64,000 nucleotides of DNA from Chaetoderma sp. LZ-2023a (lineage: Eukaryota; Mollusca; Caudofoveata; Chaetodermatida; Chaetodermatidae), in contig CM067367.1 in assembly GCA_034401795.1 (NCBI GenBank), positions 32,687,733-32,751,732 on the forward strand, written 5' to 3'. Both the position numbers and the translations under genes were made by a program. This document shows positions 10,358 to 20,530 of the stretch, in pieces (position 1 is the first letter of the stretch; the number at the start of each line of letters is the position of its first letter). The notes beneath the pieces are model-generated. The model saw nothing but the letters and a program-made list of their open reading frames with translations, made no database searches and had not been told where the DNA came from.

Positions 10358-10365
10358 CAGACCAC

Positions 10366-10917
10366 ACATCTTAATCAAGAATTTTTAAAGCACCGATCAT
10401 TGCAAACAGATCGTGACAACACGAAAAACTTGAAATTCCAGTTTTCTGGTACAAATAAATTATGCAGCACCCAGAACAAGATGCGCGAATTAATGAAACA
10501 TTTTCTTCACATAAAAATCTGAGATAAAACCGGGTGTGACGTCACCCGCTCGGATAATACGGAGAACGACGTCAGCTGATTTTCGTGTTAAAAACACTGT
10601 ATAGCCAACACCTCATTTCATATCTGCCGATCGCCCGTTGGGATTAAAGGAAGGCGACCAATCTGGCATATTTTGTTGTTAACACACGTCCCAGATTCAG
10701 GGTCAGAAATTGGAACATGCGACACAGACGAGATTTTATAGACCTACGTCTTTTACAACTATGGAATAACATGGAAATATACAACCCGGTTCTCAACGGC
10801 TCCTTCCGTGGTAATCCAATAATCCTTGTAAGCGAAAAAACAGCTACCACAGCACAGAAAAAGACTTAGAAAACTTAAATTAACTAAGATATTCCCAAAT
10901 GCAATTAGAAACCATGT
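10366..10917 (-). other. DIRS-1 untranslated leader
   Basis: This is homologous in reverse orientation to 42.9-43.43 kb and 61.76-62.27 kb. It contains a conserved hairpin in which a GATCGCC arm and its complement flank a short A/T-rich loop (about 10,624-10,660). No reading frame is conserved between the copies, so I take it as leader or regulatory sequence. Confidence 0.6.
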
Positions 10918-11090
10918 GTGCTCTTGTTGCTATGCAAACAAGAATGAGCTTCACTGGCAGACGGGTATCCGTTTGTTGGGAACCGGGTACCCGGATCCAG
11001 GAGCCGATAGAAGCTTACTAAGTCTAGATTCTTAGAGCCAGCTATTAAGTTAGCTTGTTATCAGAAGTAATAGAACGGTGAGTATTGATC
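10918..11090. repeat. DIRS-1 inverted terminal repeat, left end
   Basis: The inverse copy of 4,936-5,116, ending outward in agtaatagaacggtgagtat and gatcgaaggagaaa. The outer end differs from the right ITR end (gatcgaagg versus gttagatctcgg), as expected for split ends that only the ICR bridges. Confidence 0.8.
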
Positions 11091-11100
11091 GAAGGAGAAA

Positions 11101-11650
11101 AGTAAAATCCTGGGCTCACTGCTTGGCAGTACTGCTGATATTGCTGCGTCATGGGGAACATAGCTTTCCTGTCCTTCTGGAAGCTATGGATTCGCAGATC
11201 AAAGATGCCTTTGATAAAAAGCCTATGTTTATACAATGCAACCCGTGTATCCTTGATGCTATATAACTGTAACAGCTGGGCAGCTCCAAAGGCAGCTCTA
11301 GACAAACTCGATGCCTGCCACCGCAAGATGTGTAGTACGTCGCCACTGTCTGTAAAAGCCACCCAGCAAAGATGGCCCATGTTTGGCCATGTGCTAAGGA
11401 TGCCAGAAGAGACACCAGCACAAAGCCTTGGAATTCACCCTACTCGGAGCCAGAAAATACAAAGCCAGGAGAGGACGTCATTGCATAAATCTGCTACGCA
11501 TGCTATGAGGTGACCTCAAGAAAGCAGGACTCAGTACACTCAAATCAAAAATGGACCTGAGGAAGCTAAGGATTTTGGCTGAGGACAAGACACAGTGGGA
11601 AAAAGCAAAGAAGGACTGTATCTGTATGAATACTAGGCAAAATCCTATTG
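11101..11650 (+). pseudogene. LINE-A C-terminal region, part 3 of 3
   Basis: The frame resumes after DIRS-1 with SKILGSLLGSTADIAASWG and, one base over, FWKLWIRRSKMPLIKSLCLY, YNCNSWAAPKAALDKLDACHRK, SVKATQQRWPMFGHVLRM and PEETPAQ. These are the post-RT thumb and C-terminal blocks of this LINE type (RRSK, WAAP, LDACHRK, GHVLRM). Two or more frameshifts and an in-frame stop (about 11,511) break it. Similarity fades at about 11,640, which I take as near the 3' end. Confidence 0.7.
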
Positions 11651-11659
11651 GACATCATG

Positions 11660-12105
11660 CCTAGGTACGGGTCTTGGGAACAAGGCTGGGTTGATAAAAT
11701 GCAGTTTATTTACAATATGAAGTGATGATTGGTCTGTACACTATTTACACATGTCTGATCAGGTATGTTAGATCGCCATCTGTCGGATGCAGGTTTTGAA
11801 CTTCTCTACATCCGGAGTACTCAGTGATTATGTCTTTGGCCAGGTTATTCCATGTTGGTATGGTTCGTGGGAAAAATTAACTTTGGAACTGGCTTACTGA
11901 TGGTTGGAATGTCTGTAGCTTCCACAGGTGACTACGCCTGGTGGTGCCTACGTTCGCCCACCGAGGGTGATACTCTGCAAGTATGGCTTGCCCTCACCAT
12001 GTAGGATTTTATACATGAGGACAACATTGGTCTTTTTTCGTTGTTCTAGGCTTTCCCATCCTAGTTGTTCGATCATAGCAGAAACACTCTCTCTCTCTCT
12101 CTCTT
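11660..12105 (-). pseudogene. LINE-B C-terminal fragment
   Basis: The minus strand gives MIEQLGWESLEQRKKTNVVL-MYKILHGEGKPYL and then KVNFSHEPYQHGITWPKT..STPDVEKFKT. This matches the common C-terminal signature of CR1/Rex/L2-type LINE RTs (L.W..LE.RR....L..YKI, ...F.PRT...WN.LP). Several stops are present. It is likely part of the same insertion as the RT piece at 12,830-13,105, with an inverted-repeat element and other sequence between. Confidence 0.55.
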
Positions 12106-12336
12106 GCCAACACTCTCAGCTGATTGCAGCTGTAGGATGTTTCATCTACCACAGCCGTAGAATACAGCAATCATACATCATCATTTTACGAGGCATAGGC
12201 CATTGGCTTGTTATTGCCTCCATGTTTTTGTTGTTGTATGGTTTGTTCAATCCAATTCATAAGTTCCTTCCTTGATGTCGACTTCCAGTTTGTTCTTGAA
12301 CGATCACACTGTTGTTGCTTAATTAAGTCTCCTCAA

Positions 12337-12655
12337 AACCATTTGGTTTAAGCGCAGGCCTTTGAATTTTCGTCCATCCATCCCTTTACCATATATTCCC
12401 CCTACTATATATAATATACACAAGGTGTGAAACCTTCATCTGTGGGCACCATTCTCAGAAAAATGATTGGTTAGTTTGTAGTCAGAAACGTGATGTCAGC
12501 GGATTTTGACAACAAACCAACCAATCAGCTTTCTGACAATGGTGCCCACAGATGAAAGTTTCACACCTTGTGTATATTATATATAGTAAGGGGGATATGT
12601 AGTAGAGGGATGGACGGACGAAAATTCAAAGGCCTGTGGTTTAAGACTTTGACCA
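12337..12655. repeat. Fold-back element with ~110-bp inverted arms
   Basis: The left arm carries cctttgaattttcgtccatc, ataatatacacaaggtgtga and catctgtgggcaccatt. The right arm carries the complement in inverse order, ending acgaaaattcaaaggcctg. The unpaired centre (~12,460-12,525) includes two complementary pieces, attggttagtttg and caaaccaaccaat. The strong symmetry without a frame fits a MITE or snap-back element. Confidence 0.7.
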
Positions 12656-12829
12656 TTACCACTTGCTGTCAATATTCCATCTTTTGCTGTGTCAATAGCA
12701 AAGAAACTGGTGTACATTTTGCAACAATTTTGTTGATGATGTTGCTGTCTGTCATACGACAGCAACATCCTCCACGGCTCCAGCAAATTTGCCGGGAAAT
12801 TATCATCTTTTAATTTAATTTGAAATGTA

Positions 12830-13105
12830 AAATTCTGAACTCAGATACATCCTAGTTAGACTCACTGGCCTGTACTTTCCGGCCTGCTTTTTGCCTCCCT
12901 TCTTAAATATTGCCGATATTCTTGCTTCCTTCCAGGCGCTAGGCACTGTTTTTGCTCCGAGTCCGAGTGATATTTTGCAACGCTTGGCTAAAGGGATGGC
13001 CAGGGTTATGCAAGCTCTTTCACGGGCATGGATACCATCTGGGACAGGAGACTTACTTATGTTTAGTTTACTCAGAACTTTTTCCACCATCTCCTCTGTG
13101 ATGTG
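12830..13105 (-). pseudogene. LINE-B reverse transcriptase N-terminal motifs
   Basis: The minus-strand frame of 91 residues begins VLSKLNISKSPVPDGIHARE and continues LAIPLAK, VPSAWKEARISAIFKKGGK and YRPVSLT, i.e. RT motifs 1 and 2 of a CR1/Jockey-like LINE. A frameshift replaces the VLKELA part, and SPGPDGI is SPVPDGI. The palm is missing because the sequence departs after PVSLT at about 12,858. Confidence 0.7.
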
Positions 13106-13639
13106 AAGGGGTTATATCCATTATCCTTATCCTTACCCTTTACGAAAAGTGGTAACTCGAGTTTATTTTGTCTTACCGCTTTCTTCGTATGGCGAAAAAA
13201 GCATCCTAGAAGCATAGCATTACCTATTAAAATGTTGCAGACATTCTAAAACACAACAGATAATTTTATTTATAGTGTTTTAACCAGATTTCGTGGCAAA
13301 ATACTTTTATTCCTCTTCCTGTTCTGTAAATTCCTCCTGTCGTAGAAAAACCATGTATTTGGAATGCAGTCGTGACCTCTTTTCAAGGCGAACCGCATTA
13401 CACTTTCTTAATCAAAATCTAGCCTAACCTACACTATACGGTCTAAACTACCCCTCACTGGCTTAAAGAGTCGGCAGCAAAGTGAGGCATGCTCCAAAAC
13501 TATTCAGTAAACTATTCACATTAAATCAAGATGACAGAACATGTGGCCACAAAATCAAACCTAGAACAAGAGCTCGCAAACGGCTCATAATACCCCCCAC
13601 CATGATGACAAACTAATGAATGACAGCAATCAGAAAATA
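13106..13639. other. No recognisable feature
   Basis: AT-rich sequence with no frame longer than background and no repeat that I could link to elsewhere in the window. Confidence 0.5.
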
Positions 13640-14510
13640 TTTATTTCTTCATCAGACCCATCAGACCACTAATCCTTATGAAGTGTCAAAGCGATCCGCT
13701 AAATGGTCAAGGAGGTATCGTCCAGAAACAAATTTTCAAGATGGCTGCCACTGATTGGGGGCCATATTGGATGTCTGATTATCATAAATTTCGATAGGTT
13801 TCTTCACCAGACATATTCCAACGACCCTAGGAAGTGACCCGAAAAATGGTAACCGATCGAGATATCATCCAGAAACCAACTTTCAAGATGGCAGCCCATT
13901 GCTGGCAGCCATCTTGGGGTTCGGATCAGTGCCGATTTTGATCAGTTTCTTCCTCAGACCTAGTCCAACCACTCTATGAAGTTTCAAAGCGATCCGATAA
14001 ACGGTAACAGAGTTATCATCTGGAAACCAATTTTCAAGATGGCCACCGGTGGCTGGCAGCCATTTTGGATTTTGGATCATTGTCAATCTAGATAGGTTTC
14101 TTCACCAGAGGTAGTTGAACCACCCTATGAAGTTTCAAAGTGATCCGATAAACAGTAACGGAGTTATCATCCGGAAACCAGTTTTCAAGATGACCACTGA
14201 TGGCTGGCAGTCATCTTGGATTTCGGATCATCGTCGAATTCGACAGGTTTCTTCCCAAGACCTAGTCCAGCCACCATATGAAGTTTCAATGCAATCCGAC
14301 AAATGGTAACAGAGTTGTCATCCGGAAACCAATTTTCAAGATGGCCGCAGGTGGCTGGCGGCCATCTTGGATTTCGGATCATCATCGATTTAGATAGGTT
14401 TCTTCTCAAGACCTAGTCCAACCACCCTATGAAGTTTCAATGCGATCCGACAAACAGTAACAGGTTATCATCCGGAAACCACTCTGCCGCCCGCACGCCC
14501 TCCCGCCAGC
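13640..14510. repeat. ~151-bp satellite, 5-6 tandem units
   Basis: The anchor 'ccaccctatgaagtttcaaagcgatccgat' recurs at about 13,670, 13,820, 13,968, 14,120, 14,270 and 14,421, a spacing of 146-152 bp. Each unit also has 'gttatcatccggaaaccaattttcaagatggc' and a local inverted pair (caagatggc...gccatcttgga). Units are about 80-90% alike by eye. The array ends in a Pro-codon-like CCCGCC-rich stretch. The short frames read through it are repeat artefacts. Confidence 0.85.
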
Positions 14511-14745
14511 CCACCCGCCCGGATGGACGGCACCATTACATACCGGAAACAGTCGTTGACGTGCCTAACTCATTCAAAGCTAGACTAGACAAAATCTATG
14601 TAACGCACCCATGCAGTGCATTGAAACTATAGAGCATTAGATAAGCCAAATTACCACAAAATCACCATACATTAATAATTAATAATTATAGTTTATATAC
14701 CAGATGATAATAGGATGTAAACGTCCTGGTAAGCAGTATACTTGT

Positions 14746-14846
14746 TATTCTATGCTATGCTATGCTATGCTATGCTATGCTATGCTATGCTATGCTATGC
14801 TATGCTATGCTATGCTATGCTATGCTATGCTATGCTATGCTATGTT
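14746..14846. repeat. (TATGC)n microsatellite
   Basis: About twenty uninterrupted TATGC pentamers. The frames that read MLCYAMLCYA across it are an artefact of the repeat. Confidence 0.97.
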
Positions 14847-14859
14847 AAAAAATGCTGCA

Positions 14860-15365
14860 TCCTCACTGTCAAATCTAAATCTGACTATTTATATTGTCTA
14901 GACAGCACCATTTTAAAACAGGTTCAACAAAATCCCTACCTTGGTGTCCAATTCTTAGAAGACTTGAAATGGCAAAATCATATTAACCATGTCTGTAAGA
15001 AAGCAAACACTTCCTCAGTCTTCTTATGCCATAACCTTAAAAAACTGTCCAATGTCATGCAGACAAAATGCATACCTTGCACTTCTCCATCCAATCATGG
15101 AATACTCTGCAGTGGTGTAGGATCCATATATCAAAGCAGACACTGAACGTCTTGAGAGAATTTAACACTGGGCTGTTTGTTTCATTACCCATGACTATAG
15201 GACCCATACACCCAATTGTGTAACAAAAATGTTGGATGACCAAGGTATCCCATACCTCCAATCCAGCCGAAAACATATGTGGTTTACATACATGTATAAA
15301 TTGACTGCAGGTTTGCTACCAGCCATCCCTCCTGATAGATACATTTCTAAATGCTGTCCAAGTTA
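14860..15365 (+). pseudogene. LINE C-terminal fragment (Rex1/CR1-type)
   Basis: The translation gives NPYLGVQFLEDLKWQNHINH and VCKKANTSSVFLCHNLKKL, then in shifted frames a VRPILEYSAVVWDPY equivalent (15,080-15,135), RLERI-like and CVTKMLDDL-like blocks, and KLTAGLLPAIPPDRYI (15,298-15,345). This is the thumb/C-terminal signature (LGV..S..L.W..HI....KA) of Rex1/CR1-type LINEs. The N-terminal RT is absent and frames are broken, so this is a 5'-truncated dead copy. Confidence 0.65.
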
Positions 15366-15914
15366 AATGCAGAGGCAATTTCTACATTTAGAACATTTCC
15401 TAGATTAGATGCACTCTGGATATTGGGAAGTCGGTGTAGAGATTGAATGAGAGTGAAGCTTAAACGTGTTGTGCGGACTTGAGGGCGATAATGAGTTTCA
15501 ATTACTTTATTTAACGTAGCATTATATAAATACATTAATACTTTGATATTTGTTCAGGCTCCTGTTAACGTTAGACCTTTTTATCCCACCTTTATTCGGT
15601 CAAAAATCAAATATGTGTTCATAGATCATATTAATTTATACACATAATACAAGTATATACACACATTTAAAAAAGCAATCCTTAAAATCAGCTAAAGTGT
15701 CATTATTAATTTTTACACCTGCATGTAAATATCTACAATAACTATTATATATGTAGTCATAACTTCATAAGGTGTAGTTCTATGAAATGGGCTTACAAAT
15801 GAAAGTATCAATTGGTTATCACATAGCATACTAAAATATACACAATTGATATAGAATAGATTGACACATGTGTCACGCCCAGTCCTTATGTTTAAGCTAT
15901 CACAATATTGACTG
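15366..15914. other. Unassigned AT-rich stretch
   Basis: A 62-codon open stretch on the minus strand (15,347-15,535) shows no motif I know. The rest is AT-rich. It may be the remaining tail of the preceding LINE fragment. Confidence 0.4.
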
Positions 15915-16457
15915 CTGTAGCTCACGGGGGTATGTACTGGTCCGCTAATAGGTTTCCGCCCATCGCACCGCAAGTGCACGATGAACAGGATGGCTGGTTA
16001 GCTGCGGATCTCAGGGTTGTGGATCCTGTATGACGTCTCTCCGAGAAATACAAAGACTGACTTCTAGAGCTGGTGGAACACTGATTGTCCAATGGGGCCA
16101 TGCGACCATTGCGCCAAGGTTGAACCACACGATCTCATCCCACCTATTAGTATCATCGGTATGCCTATCCATACTAATTTAGAGTTATGGATTAATTTAT
16201 ACTTAAACTGTAGAAATGTTAATATATACTATACAAACAAGGTGAATCATTTGACAGTAAAATGAGCACAATAATACACAATATAGAGCTAGCTGGTGTT
16301 CTTTCTACATGGTGTCGCCGGAGGTACCACACAGGTTCTTGAATCCGCAGAGGTATCCCCGCAAGAGAAGCATCCGCAACGAAGTCACTAAGTAGCTTAA
16401 TATAAGCTAATATACCCCTAACACATACCAAGAAAATATTGTTGTTGCAAGAGGAAA

Positions 16458-17148
16458 GTGCCTCGCACAGGCCTCCAAAACAGGGAAATGCCTTTAACGC
16501 CGAAGCGGAGAAAAAGAGCTGGCAAAAAGTGCCACTCTTTTGTTCAACAGAAAACGCTAAGTGCTGAAAATCCTAGTGAAGCTACTGTTATGGTGTTGCA
16601 TGCTGGTTTACGTGAAGATGGGACAAACGATTTCCGAAGAATTCCCAGGTCACCGTCTTATGTAGTTTCCAAAGATACTGTATTGGTAGATGCCGCTTTA
16701 TTTATGCAGACCTTCTGCTATGGTCTAACCCTAACATTTAGTTGTTAGAAACGGAAACTAGCTTTGGTCGCAAGTGGCAGGGATTCCTACCTGTCTTTAG
16801 ATACAGTTGTCCAATGGGCACAGATGCTCAGCTTCCCGTAAGTTGCTTTAAAAGAGCATCTACTTCCAAGGACAGCATGCGTACATGTTACGACACAATG
16901 CATCTGAATTCGATGAAAATCTGGCTACCTTGCTCCGCAACCACATAAAACATCATCTGGACCATGGCTACATTTCAAACAAGCAAGTTTCATCACTAAC
17001 ATGTCTTTATGGTGGGGGTGGAGAGATGGATATCCATCACGAGCATCCTTCTGGTGAGGGTGTGACTAGCTCCAACGCTTCATCCAGACACTCCAACGAA
17101 TTGGATGGAGATCCGCATCTCATCAATCACCGTGTGCTATGGATCTAA
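16458..17148 (+). pseudogene. Unrecognised coding pattern, left arm of palindrome
   Basis: A 96-codon frame includes MPLTPKRRKRAGKK, then C-H-S and a PSE...HAGLREDG..DFRR segment. A downstream frame reads SFGRKWQGFLPVF, and a third reads FDENLATLLRNHIKHHLD. The right arm encodes a related protein, and the DNA differences between arms fall largely at third codon positions in the first segment, which suggests it once evolved as protein-coding. The basic N-terminus could bind nucleic acid. I do not recognise the family. Frame changes between blocks may be decay or introns. Confidence 0.4.
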
Positions 17149-17677
17149 CAGTTTACCTGTCGTTAGGGTTAAATTCCAATATGCCCAAATATGCACTGCG
17201 GGCCGGTAAATAAACTAACTATCTCATAATTATAACTATATGTTTTTGCAGTGCTTTCTTCATTGGCAGGGATATCTGGCTAACAAGTATCTGAATATAC
17301 GGGGGGGGGGGGGGGGAAGGGGGGAAGTGTGTGTAAATCCGCACTTTAACCATCACCGCTCGGACACCTCCGATAGTTTCCAAGGGTTGGATCACCGTGC
17401 TGATATGTAACCGTATCATTATGAGATTCTGAAGCTGTCACTCCCTAACATGTCCGCTCGCTGCCTTTCTGAGGGAGATGCTCTGGCGGGTGACCTTAGG
17501 GAAACCGAGCATCTTCGCCAGTCAGGCTTATGTATCAAAACAAGGTAAAAATTCTTGCCACTGGCGGCCAAAGCTAGGATATAAATCTAACAACTAACTG
17601 GTAGTTTAAGATTTAACAAAGGACTGCATAAATGAAACTACCAATACAGTATCGTGGACTTACATAAGATGATGGTA

Positions 17678-17869
17678 TTAAAGTCTAGGGAAATCTTCCA
17701 CCCCATCTTCAACTAATACAGCATGCATCACATTAATTATAATTTCACTAGGTTGACTCACACTACACCTAGCATAGATTTGAACAACAGAGTGGCCCTT
17801 TTTGCCAGCTCTCTTCCTCCACTTTGGCGTTGAAGGCATTTTCCTGTGACAGAGGCCTGCGTGAGACAC
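17678..17869 (-). pseudogene. Unrecognised coding pattern, right arm of palindrome
   Basis: The minus-strand frame has MPSTPKWRKRAGKKGHSVVQ, then PSE and HAVLVEDGVEDFPRL, ending at a TAA. It aligns without gaps to the left-arm frame over the basic block and, with small indels, to the PSE...EDG..DF block. The shared HA.L.EDG..DF pattern supports a common ancestral protein of unknown function. Confidence 0.4.
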
Positions 17870-18829
17870 TTTCCTCTCACAACAATAATATTTTTGTCAG
17901 AGTTATAATGGTTTATATTAAACTATATAAGTGGCCTCGTTTGGACACTCCCTTGCAGGGATACCTCACGGATCTATGATGATCGGTGAGGTACCTCTGA
18001 CGAATCCACGTTAACAAGACACCAACCGAGTTCTATGCACAGTATATTTTCTCTCTCGTGCTAACCATCGAGTACCATTGTTTGTATAGTATATTTTTAA
18101 TTATCATGTCCAGGCTCCTAAATTGAGTTATGGACCGTCATACCAGTGACACAAATAGTTGTGATGAGACAGTGAGGTTCAATCTTGGCGGCAATGGTCG
18201 CATGGCCCCACTGGAACATTATTGTTCCACTGGCTCTAGAAGTTGGTCTTTGTACTTTTCGGAGAGTCACGATACAGGATCCATAACCCCGAGAACCGCA
18301 GCTAACCAACCCTCCCATGCATCCTTTACATGCAGTGCAATGGAGTGGAGCAGTAGGACGGACCAGCCCATACCCCCATGAGCTACAAAATACAAACATA
18401 TCAGCTTTCAAGACTTTTTCGTTCTCCTTCACCATATATAACTTATACTTGGTTTATTGCTTTGTTATGAGACATTACAGATCAAGTTCGAGTTTCAGCT
18501 GCTTCTGTCAATTTTTAATGGAGTTTTTGACTGTCAATCTCTAAAGATTTATATCACCAGGTATGGGGACATGTATTGCAAAGCAATACTTACAGAATGC
18601 TTGTTAATACAGTCATGTGTTAGAATATTGACCATGTCATATTGTCGAGTATTTCGTTTATCTTTAGAATACCCCTGACTGATATCATTAGACCATACAC
18701 ACTTTAGCATAGTGGTCCACTACTCCCACTGTTCTACCTCCTTAATATGGGTGAGTTAGTCCGGTACTATTGCCATCTATAGATGCACAGCTTATCCTTT
18801 TAAGGTGAGACGCTATAGCTAAGGCTTGC

Positions 18830-20530
18830 GAATAATAAGATGGCAGTAGAAATAGATATGCATACTGGCTCTCAAACAGTGGGGCAGCGGATAAAGGGGT
18901 TGAAAAAGGTGTTAAAGATGCACCAACACATGCAATTTGTAGTGAACGAATGGTCCGCCCGACATACACTACTAGACACACTATCAAATTTGCTGGATCC
19001 TCAGGATCCGGCTGGTGGGAGTACACATTACCATGATGCGGCAGGTACACCTAGCGCAGCCATGGGATCAGTAGAGGAGTCACATTATTTAAGCCCTCCT
19101 GTGCTGAGCCCATACACTTGCTCTCTCACGCATGTACCAACAATGCGCATATAATGCACCCTTATCACGGACACTCACCTACTGACATACAACTGATAAA
19201 GGTTTAATGCCATCACTGAAATACTACCAACGACCTGAAACACTAACCTAAATGTTACACCGTTGACCTCAGTAAGAAGGAGGCTAATGGAGGGATAACA
19301 TTTGAGAGAGGAAGTTGAAGAAGTGGCTGACAGATTAGAAGCTCTACGCATGCAGATGGCTCGGCTTAGGCAAAATAATGCAGGGAATGCTAGTGCCACA
19401 GAAATATTACCCTTGACACTCTAATGAGCAGGAGATACATCTTGGTCATGCCTGGGGATGTGCCTAGATTCGTTCTTTCTCCATACCACCCAGAGCCAAG
19501 GAGGATTGCGGGGAGGATCCAAGTAACATTCGCTGTTGGATGAAGGACATGGGAGAGGAGCCGGGACTGGATCCTCACCAAGCAACTGTGTCAGACTTCA
19601 TAGGGAGCCTGGAAAATCAAAACACATGAGGACACCAAGGGGACACAAGAGGCAAACAGCTTATAGAACCCCAAAACCTGTGGTGGCAAGAACCATATTG
19701 AGGACGATTACAGTACATTAATGGAAAATCATAGAAGTGAAAGGACTGCGCTCTCAGGTATGGATGCTGAGACAGGAACATGAAGAATTGAAGCAATCCG
19801 AGACCAAATTAGGATGCTGAGACAGGCCCAAGTGAGGATGGCCACTGGAGTGGGGGGGGGGTGCGTAGAGGTGCAGCTATCACCCTAAGACAGCCACGCC
19901 ACCACTAGTCAGAGATGAAGAAGAGCAGGACAGTCTGAGAGAGTTGTGTCAATAAGGAAGTGAGTGCAGTCAGGAAAGTGCAAGCAAGAGTATTCCTGAC
20001 CTGAGTGAGGCCATAGAAAATCCACCACCCTGGAGTTATGATCCGTATTATGAGGGTCATAGTTATGAACATGCTCATATTGATGCAGGGCACCCCAGGT
20101 TAGAGGGTCTAGATCTGAGTGGAAGATTGTAATGGGTGAACTGTGTCAAAAACGAGACCTGCTGAAACAGGAGCTGAGGAAAAGGTAAAATTTTGATGAG
20201 CCATTCACTGAAGCAGCCATGCACCCAGAAGATTTGTCTGCCCGACCTCGTGTCCATTTTAAAGAAACTGCTGGACATGGGGCAGACTCACCGGTTGGAG
20301 CTTCTCCACCCAGTGAGGACTTTTCACCCATACGATATGCTGCTAAGCAGATCAAGCCTACCCCTTATGATGGTAAGGAGCCATGGGGTAATTATCTGAC
20401 TCAATTTGAAGTAGCAGCACTACTTAATGGCTGGGATGAATGGGAGAATGTTAAATATATAAACCAGTCTAGATATGGCGTGAATGGGACCTGGAATCAT
20501 GGACTCGATAGACACCAATCAAACCAATAA
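18830..20530 (+). pseudogene. Ty3-like gag relic
   Basis: The strongest piece (20,219-20,470) encodes YAAKQIKPTPYDGKEPWGNY, then LTQFEVAALLNGWDEWE. This is the capsid N-terminal pattern (kP..YdG...W..Y..QFe..A..N.W) of Ty3-type gag. Upstream there is a coiled-coil-like VEEVADRLEALRMQMARLRQ (19,310-19,370) and a MAVEIDMHTGSQTVGQRIKG start at 18,840. Intervening stops and frameshifts are many. No protease, RT or integrase follows, and I could not delimit LTRs. In a living element this protein forms the retroelement particle. The N-terminal part might belong to a different relic. Confidence 0.55.

Larger units (their letters stand above)
4907..11100 (-). mobile_element. DIRS-1: DIRS-like YR retrotransposon, internally deleted, inserted in LINE-A
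   Basis: On the minus strand the order is left ITR (10,918-11,090), untranslated leader, Gag-like region, RT, tyrosine recombinase C-terminus, internal complementary region (5,157-5,262) and right ITR (4,936-5,116). This is the layout of DIRS-group elements, which integrate through circular DNA by a tyrosine recombinase and make no target duplication. In line with that, LINE-A resumes directly across it (ESWR... then SKILGSLLG at 11,101). Two secondary events are visible: hAT-3 is inserted in the leader, and an internal deletion fuses RT to the recombinase tail. End positions are good to a few bases. The element is not capable of autonomous movement. Confidence 0.85.
15915..18385. repeat. 2.5-kb imperfect palindrome (inverted duplication, ~1.1-kb arms)
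   Basis: 15,915-16,165 (gggggtatg, ggatggctggttagctgcgg, ggatcctgta, ggggccatgcgaccattgc) is repeated inverted at 18,130-18,385. 16,440-16,650 (gcaagaggaaagtg, aaagagctggcaaaaag, catgctg) is repeated inverted at 17,670-17,885. Weaker correspondence continues inward to about 16,960 and 17,400, with the centre near 17.15 kb. The arms are about 70-80% alike by eye, so this is an old inverted duplication or two oppositely oriented copies of one element. Confidence 0.75.

Noticed and set aside
13640..14510. CRISPR array
   Set aside because: The units are 151-bp contiguous tandem copies with no short-repeat/unique-spacer alternation and no cas genes; the sequence is eukaryotic.
14742..15146. A 134-codon frame reading MLCYAMLCYA repeats
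   Set aside because: It is the translation of a TATGC microsatellite joined to a decayed LINE fragment, not a transmembrane or repeat protein.
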